Shown: positions 27,101-34,386 of the stretch, one piece after another
Numbering within the stretch: the first letter of the stretch is position 1
Layout: each line of letters opens with the position of its first letter
DNA from: Hymenobacter psoromatis
Lineage (GTDB): Bacteria > Bacteroidota > Bacteroidia > Cytophagales > Hymenobacteraceae
Reading direction: 5' to 3'
Length of the DNA: 64,000 bases
Assembly (NCBI GenBank): GCA_001596155.1
Contig: CP014771.1
Coordinates: 2,170,001-2,234,000, forward strand
Program-made: the position numbers and the translations under genes
Notes under the pieces: generated by a model
Told to the model about the DNA's origin: nothing
Database searches by the model: none
What the model saw: the letters and a program-made list of their open reading frames with translations, nothing else

Positions 27101-28591
27101 ATGTCCTACCCCCCTCCTTTCAGTTGGCTTTCGCTTGCCTGCCTGCCAATGCTGGCTCTGCTGGCCGGCGGCTGCAAAAGCACCGACTCGCCTACCCCGA
27201 CGCCCACCCCCCCGCCGGTTATGCCGCCCCCACCGGTGACCCCGCCCGCCGCGGGCTCGCAAGTGGCGGTGTGGCTGACGATGCCCGATAAGTCGGCGCT
27301 GTTTTATCGCCAGAAGGTGAACCTGCAATTCGTCGCCAACACCAACTCGGACCCCATCATCGCGGTCGATACGACTCAGACTTTCCAGACGATGGATGGC
27401 TTTGGCTACGCCCTCACCGGGGGCAGCGCCCAGGTAATGAGCAGCATGGACGCCGCCAGCCGCGCCGCGCTCATCAAGGAGCTGTTTGCTACTGATAGCA
27501 CGTCGCTGGGCGTGAGCTATTTGCGGATAAGCATCGGGTCGTCGGACCTCGATAGCCAGGTATTTACCTACGACGACTCAACCCAGCCCGACCCCACGCT
27601 GGCTAACTTCAGCCTGGCCCCCGACCAGACCAGCCTGATTCCGGTGCTGAAGGAGATTCTGGCGGTGAACCCGGCCATTAAAATCCTGGGTTCGCCCTGG
27701 ACGCCGCCTTCGTGGATGAAAACCAACAACAACAGCGTGGGCGGCTCGCTGCTGCCGCAATACTACGCGGCCTACGCCCAATATTTCGTGAAATACATCC
27801 AGGGCATGAAGGCGGCCGGCATTACGATTGACGCGGTGACGCTGCAAAACGAGCCGCTCAACCCGAATAATAACCCCAGCCTGATGATGACGGCCCAGGA
27901 GCAGGCCAACTTTATTAAGAACAACGTGGGGCCGGCCTTTAAAGCGGCGGGGCTCACGACTAAGATTATCTGCTACGACCACAACCCCGACCGGCCCGAC
28001 TACCCGCTGGCCGTGCTCGGCGACGCCGGGGCCTACCCCTACGTGGACGGCTCGGCCTTCCACTTCTACGGCGGGCCGATTACGGCGCTGAGCCAGGTAC
28101 ACGACGCTTTTCCGCAGAAGAATATCTACTTCACCGAGTTCTGGACTCAGGCTCCCACCAATGGTCACCAGGTAGATTTTGGGGGCGAGCTGGCCTACCA
28201 CGTGGGCAACCTGGAGATTGGGGCGGTGCGCAACTGGTCCAAGAACGTGCTGGAGTGGAACCTGGCCAGCGACCAGAACTACGGCCCCCACACGCCCGGC
28301 GGCTGCGATGCGTGCCTGGGCGCGGTCACCATCAGCGGCAACACGGTGACCCGCAACCCGGCCTACTACAACGTGGCCCACAGCAGCAAGTTCGTGCGCC
28401 CCGGCTCGGTGCGCGTGGCCACCAACCAGCCCGGCAACCTGCTCAACGTGGCCTACAAAACGCCCAACGGCAAGCGCTGCCTGGTGGTGCTGAACAACGG
28501 CGGCACGCTGCAAAACTTTAATATTCAGTACAAGGGCAAAGTGGTGAGCACCTCGCTCTACGGCGGCGCGGTGGCTACGTACATTTGGTAA
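27101..28591 (+). CDS. GH30-family beta-glycosidase lipoprotein (copy 2)
   Basis: Paralogue of the preceding GH30 enzyme. It has 496 residues with a lipoprotein-like signal (LLAGGC, Cys25) and a Thr/Pro linker (about residues 30-50) that would lift the enzyme off the membrane, whereas copy 1 has an ordinary signal peptide. Catalytic residues are acid/base Glu251 in TLQNEPL and nucleophile Glu346 in IYFTEFW. Long identical stretches with copy 1 include SPW(S/T)PP and HDAFPQKNIYFTE. The two copies may divide the work between periplasm or medium and the cell surface, which is inference. Confidence 0.92.
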   Translation: MSYPPPFSWLSLACLPMLALLAGGCKSTDSPTPTPTPPPVMPPPPVTPPAAGSQVAVWLTMPDKSALFYRQKVNLQFVANTNSDPIIAVDTTQTFQTMDGFGYALTGGSAQVMSSMDAASRAALIKELFATDSTSLGVSYLRISIGSSDLDSQVFTYDDSTQPDPTLANFSLAPDQTSLIPVLKEILAVNPAIKILGSPWTPPSWMKTNNNSVGGSLLPQYYAAYAQYFVKYIQGMKAAGITIDAVTLQNEPLNPNNNPSLMMTAQEQANFIKNNVGPAFKAAGLTTKIICYDHNPDRPDYPLAVLGDAGAYPYVDGSAFHFYGGPITALSQVHDAFPQKNIYFTEFWTQAPTNGHQVDFGGELAYHVGNLEIGAVRNWSKNVLEWNLASDQNYGPHTPGGCDACLGAVTISGNTVTRNPAYYNVAHSSKFVRPGSVRVATNQPGNLLNVAYKTPNGKRCLVVLNNGGTLQNFNIQYKGKVVSTSLYGGAVATYIW

Positions 28592-28597
28592 GTTGGT

Positions 28598-28671
28598 CGT
28601 TCTGGCGTGCGCCTCACGAGACCCCTTTGGGGCCGGCTCCAAAGAGGTCTCGTGAGGCGCACGCCAGAACG
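28598..28671. repeat. 33-bp-arm palindrome between GH30 copies 2 and 3
   Basis: Arms 28598-28630 and 28639-28671 are reverse complements with one mismatch and only 8 nt between them. The arm begins CGTTCTGGCGTGCGCCTCAC. A piece of it, GGGACCCCTTTGGGGCCGGC, reappears inside a different palindrome at 34199-34218, so elements can be chimeric. Confidence 0.95.
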
Positions 28672-28708
28672 ATACATTTAACCCTTCTAATTTCCCACAC
28701 TTCTTTTA

Positions 28709-30157
28709 ATGACCAGCAACTCCTTTCTTTTCCTCGCCGCGCTCGGCCTGCCGGGCCTGGCCGCCGCCCAAACTCAACCCTACTCAGCGGCCGGCAAAAC
28801 GGCCCAGGTATTCACCACTGCCCAGGGCACCGACCAGCGCCTGGCGGCCGGCGCGGCCCTCAGCTTCAAGGAAGTGGGCCAGCCGGTGGAAACGCAAGTG
28901 TGCGTATTCGTGGACCCCACCAAGCAGTTTCAGACGCTAGTGGGTATCGGCGGGGCGCTGACCGACGCCGTGGCCGAAACCTATTACAAGCTGCCCAAAG
29001 ACCAGCAGCAGGAGCTGCTGCGGGCGTACTACAGCCCTACGGACGGCATCGGCTACACCTTGGCGCGCACCAGCATCGGGAGCTGCGACTTTTCGAGCGG
29101 CAGCTATAATTACATCAAGGAGGGCGACGTGAGTTTGAAGAGCTTCAGCGTGAAGCACGATGAGAAGTACCGCATCCCGTTTATCAAGGAAGCCACGGCG
29201 GCGGCGGGGGGTAAGCTCACTATGTTCGTGAGCCCCTGGACCCCGCCAGCCTTTATGAAAACCAACCACGAGCTGCTGCACGGCGGCCACCTGCTGCCCG
29301 AATTCCGGCAGCCCTGGGCCGAGTATTACGTCAAGTTTATCCAAGCCTACGAGAAGCAGGGCATCCCCATTTGGGGCCTCACGGTGCAGAACGAGCCGAT
29401 GGCCGTACAGAAGTGGGAGTCTTGCGTGTACACCGCTGATGAAGAGCGCGATTTCATCAAGGGCTTCCTGGGGCCGACGCTGGAAAAGAACGGCATGGGT
29501 GATAAAAAGCTCATCGCCTGGGACCACAACCGCGACCTGATGTACCAGCGCGCCAGCACCATTCTCGAAGACCCCGAAGCCGCCAAGTACGTGTGGGGCA
29601 TCGGCTACCACTGGTACGAAACCTGGACCGGCAGCTCGATGCTCTTCGCCAACGAGCGCCGGGTGCAGACCGCCTTTCCGAATATCCATTTGATGTTTAC
29701 GGAGGGCTGCGTCGAGAATTTCAAGTTTGCCCAGGTGAACGAGTGGCGGCTGGGCGAGCGCTACGGGCTCTCGATGATAAACGATTTCAACGCCGGCACC
29801 GTGGGCTGGACCGACTGGAACATCCTGCTCGACCAGACCGGCGGCCCCAACCACGTGGGCAACTTCTGCTTCGCGCCCATCATCGCCGATTTGCCCAATA
29901 AGAAGCTCATTTATACCAACGCCTACTACTACATCGGGCACTTCTCGAAGTTCGTGCATCCGGGCGCGAAGCGCGTGGCCGTGACCACCAACCGCGACTG
30001 GCTGCAAGCCACCGCCTTCGAGAACCCCGACGGCAAAGTGGCCGTGGTGGTGATGAACAGCGGCGACAAGCCCCAGGAATTCCAGCTCTGGATAAAGGGC
30101 CAGGCGGCCGCGACTACCAGCTTGCCGCATTCGATAGCGACGTATGTGATTAATTGA
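28709..30157 (+). CDS. Exported GH30-family glucosylceramidase-like enzyme (copy 3)
   Basis: Third GH30 enzyme, clearly more distant from the other two and closer in style to the glucosylceramidase/beta-1,6-glucanase type. It has 482 residues with a signal peptide cleaved near LAAAQ (residue 21). Motifs are GIGGALTDAVAETYYKL, VSPWTPPAFMKTN, acid/base Glu229 in TVQNEPM and nucleophile Glu332 in LMFTEGC, and it ends with the small beta domain typical of GH30. It is likely to act on a different linkage or chain length from copies 1 and 2, which is inference. Confidence 0.93.
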   Translation: MTSNSFLFLAALGLPGLAAAQTQPYSAAGKTAQVFTTAQGTDQRLAAGAALSFKEVGQPVETQVCVFVDPTKQFQTLVGIGGALTDAVAETYYKLPKDQQQELLRAYYSPTDGIGYTLARTSIGSCDFSSGSYNYIKEGDVSLKSFSVKHDEKYRIPFIKEATAAAGGKLTMFVSPWTPPAFMKTNHELLHGGHLLPEFRQPWAEYYVKFIQAYEKQGIPIWGLTVQNEPMAVQKWESCVYTADEERDFIKGFLGPTLEKNGMGDKKLIAWDHNRDLMYQRASTILEDPEAAKYVWGIGYHWYETWTGSSMLFANERRVQTAFPNIHLMFTEGCVENFKFAQVNEWRLGERYGLSMINDFNAGTVGWTDWNILLDQTGGPNHVGNFCFAPIIADLPNKKLIYTNAYYYIGHFSKFVHPGAKRVAVTTNRDWLQATAFENPDGKVAVVVMNSGDKPQEFQLWIKGQAAATTSLPHSIATYVIN

Positions 30158-30181
30158 TTTTAAGCACTCTAGTGTAAGTAG

Positions 30182-30344
30182 CGGCGCAGTCGGCGCGACC
30201 AGTCCGCCTCACCCCCCTACCCCCCTCTCCGAAAAGGAGAGGGGGAGCCAGACGATTTCCAACGTCCGCGCAAGGCCAGTGCCCCCTCTCCTTTTTCGGA
30301 GAGGGGGTCAGGGGGTGAGGCGACCGGCCGCGCCGACTGCGCCG
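30182..30344. repeat. Imperfect ~64-bp-arm palindrome between GH30 and GH5 genes
   Basis: Arms of about 64 bp (30182-30245 and 30281-30344) pair with scattered mismatches. The outer part is CGGCGCAGTCGGCGCG and the inner part is an imperfect CCCCTCTCC/GGAGAGGGG core. The inner core is shared with the elements at 34176-34386 and 41756-41944, while the outer part is unique. Confidence 0.85.
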
Positions 30345-30391
30345 TTACCTATGATAAAGCAATTCTCAAAATCCTCCCTTTTCCTACCCCC

Positions 30392-31684
30392 GTGAAATTC
30401 CTACCCCTCCTTTTCCTCGCTACCACCGCCTTCGCCCAAACCGCCCCTGCCCCCCTGCTGCGCGCCGAAGGCCCCAAAATCGTGGATGCCCAGCACCAGG
30501 CGGTGCTGCTGCGCGGCATGAACCTGGGCGGCTGGCTTTTGCAGGAAGGCTACATGATGAAGCCGGGCCATGACGGCACCCAGGGCTCGGTGAAAAAAGG
30601 GCTGTACGCGGCCGGGCTGAGCGACGCGGCGGTGGAGAAATTCTACCAGCAGTGGCGCGATAACTTTATTACGAAGGCCGATATTGACTTTATTGCTAAG
30701 CAGGGTTTTAACTGTATTCGCCTACCCCTGCACTACGACCTGTTCCTGACGCCGGCGCAGCGGGCGGTGCGCAACGGCGTGATTCGGGGCACCGTGCCCT
30801 ACGCCGACTACGTGGCCAAGCTGCGCGAGTGGCAGCAAAAGGGCGAGTTGTTTCAGGAGCCGCAAAAGCTGGAAGCCATCCGTTTGATTGATAAAACCCT
30901 GGCCTGGTGCGCGGCCAATAAGCTGTACGTGGTGCTGGATTTGCACGCCGCGCCCGGCGCGCAGGGTACCGACCGGAACATCGCCGACATCCTGCAACCC
31001 AACGATTTTTGGCAGGAACCCGTGTTTCAGGACGTGGCGAATGGCCTGTGGGCCACGCTGGCGAAGCGGTATAAAGATGATGGGCGCATTGCGATGTATG
31101 ATTTGCTGAACGAGCCGAATAACGTGCCGGGCGGCAACCCGCCCATCCACGCGGCGCTGGAGCGGCTCATCAACACGGTGCGCGCCCAGGGCGACCAGCA
31201 TTTGCTGCTGCTGGAAGGCAACGGCTACGGCAATAACTACAACGACCTGCTGCCCGCCAGCTTCACGCATCGCGAAAACCTGGTCTATAACTCCCACCGG
31301 TACAGCATCATGCCCAAATACCCGCTCAGCAACGCGCTGGATGCCAGCAACCCCGACGCCAATCAGCTCGGGGCCATCGGCAACTTGCTGCGCTTTCGCG
31401 AAGCGCAAAACGTGCCGGTGTGGGTGGGCGAAACCGGCGAAAATTCGCCGCAGTGGATGGGCGAGGCCGCCCACAACCTCAACAGCGTGGGCATCGGCTG
31501 GTGCAACTGGACCTACAAGCGCTTCAGCGACCAGCCCATCGCGGCGCTGCTGCGCATCAAGCCGCCCTACCTGGTGGATGTGAAATCGGCGGCCGAGCTG
31601 CCGGTTATTCTGGAGGATATCAGGTTCAAGAACTGCGTGCCGAACCCGGAGGTGATTGCCGCGCTGAAGGCGGAGCTGAAGTAG
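30392..31684 (+). CDS. Exported GH5-family glycoside hydrolase
   Basis: Clan GH-A hydrolase, probably an exo- or endo-beta-glucanase. It has 430 residues starting at GTG (30392) with the signal peptide MKFLPLLFLATTAFAQ. Motifs are RGMNLGGWLLQEGYM near the N-terminus, FNCIRLPLHYDLF, VVLDLHAAPGAQ, acid/base Glu241 in YDLLNEPN and nucleophile Glu347 in WVGETGE. It is the fourth enzyme of the locus. The subfamily and substrate cannot be fixed by eye. Co-occurrence with GH30 enzymes favours beta-glucan. Confidence 0.92.
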   Translation: MKFLPLLFLATTAFAQTAPAPLLRAEGPKIVDAQHQAVLLRGMNLGGWLLQEGYMMKPGHDGTQGSVKKGLYAAGLSDAAVEKFYQQWRDNFITKADIDFIAKQGFNCIRLPLHYDLFLTPAQRAVRNGVIRGTVPYADYVAKLREWQQKGELFQEPQKLEAIRLIDKTLAWCAANKLYVVLDLHAAPGAQGTDRNIADILQPNDFWQEPVFQDVANGLWATLAKRYKDDGRIAMYDLLNEPNNVPGGNPPIHAALERLINTVRAQGDQHLLLLEGNGYGNNYNDLLPASFTHRENLVYNSHRYSIMPKYPLSNALDASNPDANQLGAIGNLLRFREAQNVPVWVGETGENSPQWMGEAAHNLNSVGIGWCNWTYKRFSDQPIAALLRIKPPYLVDVKSAAELPVILEDIRFKNCVPNPEVIAALKAELK

Positions 31685-31759
31685 TAGCGGGGGGTAGGGA
31701 TTTGCCGAAGAATAGCTCGTTCTTTTGTCTACCACAACCTCCACCTCACTTTTTTCGGT

Positions 31760-32677
31760 ATGCGTTTGCTCCTCGTCCCGGCGCTGTTGCTGGTCGCCCC
31801 TACCCCCCCGGCCGCGGCCCAGGCGGCTATCAAGCCCACGGTTATTCTCTTCGTGGGCAACAGCTTTTTTCACGGGGCTTTTGAGCCGGTGCTGAGCTAC
31901 AATACGGTGGCCGTGACCGACGAAAACTTCAAGCCCACCGGGCCGCGCAGCGCCCGCGAGCACGCGGATGGGCCGTGGGGCGGCATTCCGGGCATTTTCA
32001 AGAAGCTGACCGACGAGGCGGGATTCGATTACGAAGTGCATCTGGAAGCCATCAGCGGGCAGACCTTGCAGTTTCACTACGACAGCGCGCTGGCCGTTAT
32101 TAAGCAGCCTAAGTGGAATACGGTGGTGATGCACGATTACAGCACCGGGCCGGTACCCACGCGCCACGGCGGCCAGCCGGCGCGGTTTTTCACCTACGCC
32201 ACCAAGCTGGAAGCCGCCGTGCACCAAGCCAACCCACAGGCGAAAGTGTACCTCTACGAAACCTGGCCGCGGGCCGACCTCACCTACCCCGCCGGCCAAA
32301 ACTACTCGGGCCTACCCCTCGACTCGATGGGCACTGACCTGCACCGCGCGTATTACCAGGCCGCGGCGCAGGACCACGGTTTCGCGGGCGTGGCCCCGGC
32401 CGGCGATGCCTGGCAGCGCGCCATGCGCCAGGGCTTGGCCGACCCCAACCCCTACGACGCCGCCGAGCCCGGCAAAGTAGACCTCTGGGGCCGCGACCAC
32501 TACCACCCCAGCATTTACGGCTCTTACCTCAACGCCTGCGTGGTACTGGCCGAAGTGACGGGCTACGACCCGCGCCGGCTGGGCAAAAAAGAGGCGGCCG
32601 CCGCCGCGCTCGGCATCGCGCCCGCAGTGGCCGGGCGGCTGCAAAAAATTGCCTGGGAGCAGGTGCGGGCGAAGTAG
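31760..32677 (+). CDS. Exported SGNH-type hydrolase
   Basis: Putative esterase at the end of the polysaccharide locus. It has 305 residues with a signal peptide (about 1-20). SGNH block I reads VILFVGNSFFHG with Ser in GNSF, and block V reads WGRDHYHPSIYGSYL with an Asp-x-x-His pair. It is unlike the first SGNH protein (17811-19112) and has no LamG domain. The last codons and the TAG stop lie inside the left arm of a palindrome. Confidence 0.83.
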   Translation: MRLLLVPALLLVAPTPPAAAQAAIKPTVILFVGNSFFHGAFEPVLSYNTVAVTDENFKPTGPRSAREHADGPWGGIPGIFKKLTDEAGFDYEVHLEAISGQTLQFHYDSALAVIKQPKWNTVVMHDYSTGPVPTRHGGQPARFFTYATKLEAAVHQANPQAKVYLYETWPRADLTYPAGQNYSGLPLDSMGTDLHRAYYQAAAQDHGFAGVAPAGDAWQRAMRQGLADPNPYDAAEPGKVDLWGRDHYHPSIYGSYLNACVVLAEVTGYDPRRLGKKEAAAAALGIAPAVAGRLQKIAWEQVRAK

Positions 32678-32766
32678 GGTGCGGGGCTTGCCCCCGCCCG
32701 GCGTTGAACGACTAGCGCCGGGTCCGTTCAACGCCGGGCGGGGGCCAGCCCCGCACCCTACTTCGC
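32669..32766. repeat. 42-bp-arm palindrome overlapping the end of the SGNH gene
   Basis: Arms 32669-32710 and 32725-32766 are reverse complements with one mismatch and a 14-nt centre. The left arm starts GCGAAGTAGGGTGCGGGGCT, where GCGAAGTAG is the last two codons and stop of the upstream gene, so gene-specific sequence is mirrored on the far side. Same family as 25306-25395 and 35822-35947. Confidence 0.95.
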
Positions 32767-32770
32767 CTGG

Positions 32771-32806
32771 TGTCCGCTAGCGGACAGTCCACTCGAAAAT
32801 GGACAC
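32771..32806. promoter_or_regulatory. Palindromic activator-site candidate (UAS) for the export operon
   Basis: TGTCCGCTAGCGGACA (32771-32786) is a perfect 16-bp palindrome. It is followed by GTCCA and TGGAC, and by another GGACA at 32802-32806. It lies about 85-100 bp upstream of a sigma-54-like promoter, the usual distance for an NtrC-type enhancer. The NtrC-type regulator encoded at 40371-41750 is the obvious candidate ligand, by inference. Confidence 0.7.
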
Positions 32807-32870
32807 TTTCCGAGCAAGTCGGTTTTCATTAATCAAATACAAGCAATTGATTTAAAGCATTTTGCTGAAA

Positions 32871-32887
32871 TGGCACGGCACTTGGCT
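32871..32887 (+). promoter_or_regulatory. Sigma-54 (-24/-12) promoter candidate
   Basis: TGGCACG-GCAC-TTGGCT closely matches the sigma-54 consensus TGGCACG-N4-TTGCW, with GG at 32872-32873 and correct 10-bp spacing to the -12 dinucleotide (GG instead of GC). It is 35 bp from the ATG of the HlyD-type gene and downstream of a perfect palindrome. A sigma-54 activator is encoded at the end of the same gene string. Confidence 0.7.
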
Positions 32888-32921
32888 TTGGTAGGAGCAA
32901 CCCCTACCCCCTTGCCCGCTC

Positions 32922-34169
32922 ATGGACAGAGTACTTGCCCCTGCTACCCAGCGCCGCCGCCGGCGGCGCGCCTGGCTCCTCGGCCTGGGGGTAGGGGGCG
33001 GGCTGCTGGCGGCCGGGCTGGGGCTGCGCGCCGTGGTGCAGCCGAGTTTGCGGCGGGTAGATATCCTGACGGCGACCGTAGAGACCGGCGACGTGGACGC
33101 GACGCTCACTGCTGCCGGCACGCTTATTCCGGCGCGGGAGGTGGTCATTACCAGCCCCATTTCGAGCACGGTGCGGCGGGTGGCGCTGGCGGTGGGCGCG
33201 CGGGTACGGCCGGGCCAACTCATTCTGGAATTAGATAAAAACCTGGCCGCCTCAGCGCTGGCGAAGCTCGACGATGAGCAGTTGCGCAACCAGAACAAGA
33301 ACTCGCAATTGCAATTGACGCTGGACCGCAGCCTTACCGACCTGCAAGCCCAGCAGCAAAGCCAGGACCTGAAGGTGAGCAGCCTGGAATCGGCGCTGCG
33401 CGACGAGCAGCATTTGCTGGCCATCGGGGGCGGCACCTCCGAGGCCGTGCGCCAGGCCGAGCTGAACCTGCGCACCGCCCGCCTCGAAGCCCAGCGCCTG
33501 CGCCGGCAGCTGGCCAACCAGCGCCAGTCCAGCCAGGCCGACCGCCGCGAGCTGGGCTACACGGTATCCATGCAGCGGCGCAGCATTGCGGAGCAGGCCG
33601 CCAAGCTGCGGCAGGCCGACATCAGCAGCCAGCTGCCCGGCGTGCTGACCTGGGTGAACGACAACCTGGGCAGCACTGTGCAGGCCGGCGAGGCCCTGGC
33701 GCGGGTGGCCGACCTGAGCCGCTACCGCGTGCGCGCCACCCTTTCCGACAGCTACGCCGACCAGCTGCACCCCGGCGATGCCGTGCTGGTGCGCCTCGGC
33801 CCCGGCACCGACCTGCCCGGCACCGTGGCCAGCATCAGCCCTGCCGTGGACAAGGGGGTAGTAACCTTCTACGCTACCCTCGCCAACGACCACCACCCCG
33901 GTCTGCGCGCCAACCTGCGCGCCGACGTGTTCGTGGTCACCCGCGCCCACCGCAGCGTGCTGCGCCTCAAGAACGGCCCCTTTTACCAGGGCGGGCAGGA
34001 GCAGCCGGTGTTCGTGCTGGCGGGGGGTAGGGCCGTGCGGCGGGTAGTGCGCTTTGGGGATAGTAATACGGATTACGTGCAGGTGCTGAGCGGCTTGCGG
34101 GTGGAGGAAGAAGTGATTGTGTCGGATACCAAGGGGTTCGTGGATACACCAGAATTGCGAGTGGAGTGA
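32922..34169 (+). CDS. HlyD/MacA-type membrane fusion protein
   Basis: Periplasmic adaptor of a tripartite export system. It has 415 residues: an Arg-rich cytoplasmic start, one transmembrane helix (about 17-38), a lipoyl/barrel-sandwich half (GTLIPAREVVITSPISSTVRRV), and a long alpha-helical hairpin rich in Gln, Leu and Arg (about 105-235). The second lipoyl half (LPGVLTWVNDNLGSTVQAGE) and beta-barrel and membrane-proximal domains follow. It is the first gene of an operon with TolC, an ATPase and two permeases, and is preceded by a sigma-54-like promoter. Confidence 0.92.
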   Translation: MDRVLAPATQRRRRRRAWLLGLGVGGGLLAAGLGLRAVVQPSLRRVDILTATVETGDVDATLTAAGTLIPAREVVITSPISSTVRRVALAVGARVRPGQLILELDKNLAASALAKLDDEQLRNQNKNSQLQLTLDRSLTDLQAQQQSQDLKVSSLESALRDEQHLLAIGGGTSEAVRQAELNLRTARLEAQRLRRQLANQRQSSQADRRELGYTVSMQRRSIAEQAAKLRQADISSQLPGVLTWVNDNLGSTVQAGEALARVADLSRYRVRATLSDSYADQLHPGDAVLVRLGPGTDLPGTVASISPAVDKGVVTFYATLANDHHPGLRANLRADVFVVTRAHRSVLRLKNGPFYQGGQEQPVFVLAGGRAVRRVVRFGDSNTDYVQVLSGLRVEEEVIVSDTKGFVDTPELRVE

Positions 34170-34175
34170 GTTGGG

Positions 34176-34386
34176 GTCGCCCTCCGCGGCTTACCTCACG
34201 GGACCCCTTTGGGGCCGGCCCCCTCTCCTGCGGAGAGGGGGAGCCAGACGATTCTTTATTCAAAATTCATAAGAATTATACCCGTGTTTTTTACCTGTAA
34301 AAAATCGTCGCGCCATCAGCAATCGTCCGGCTCCCCCTCTCCGCAGGAGAGGGGGCCGGGGGGTGAGGTAAGCCGGGCAGGGCGAC
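34176..34386. repeat. Long imperfect palindrome spanning the tolC 5' end
   Basis: The arms are 34176-34253 and 34321-34386. The right arm (CCCCTCTCCGCAGGAGAGGG core, ending GGGCGAC) pairs with the left arm apart from an inserted piece, GGGACCCCTTTGGGGCC, shared with the palindrome at 28598-28671. The right arm ends directly at the codons for the TolC signal peptide. Same family as 41756-41944. Confidence 0.88.

Noticed and set aside
30722..32299. 525-codon minus-strand reading frame
   Set aside because: It runs antisense across the GH5 and SGNH genes and the palindrome-poor spacer between them. Composition is shadow-like and it has no recognisable motif.
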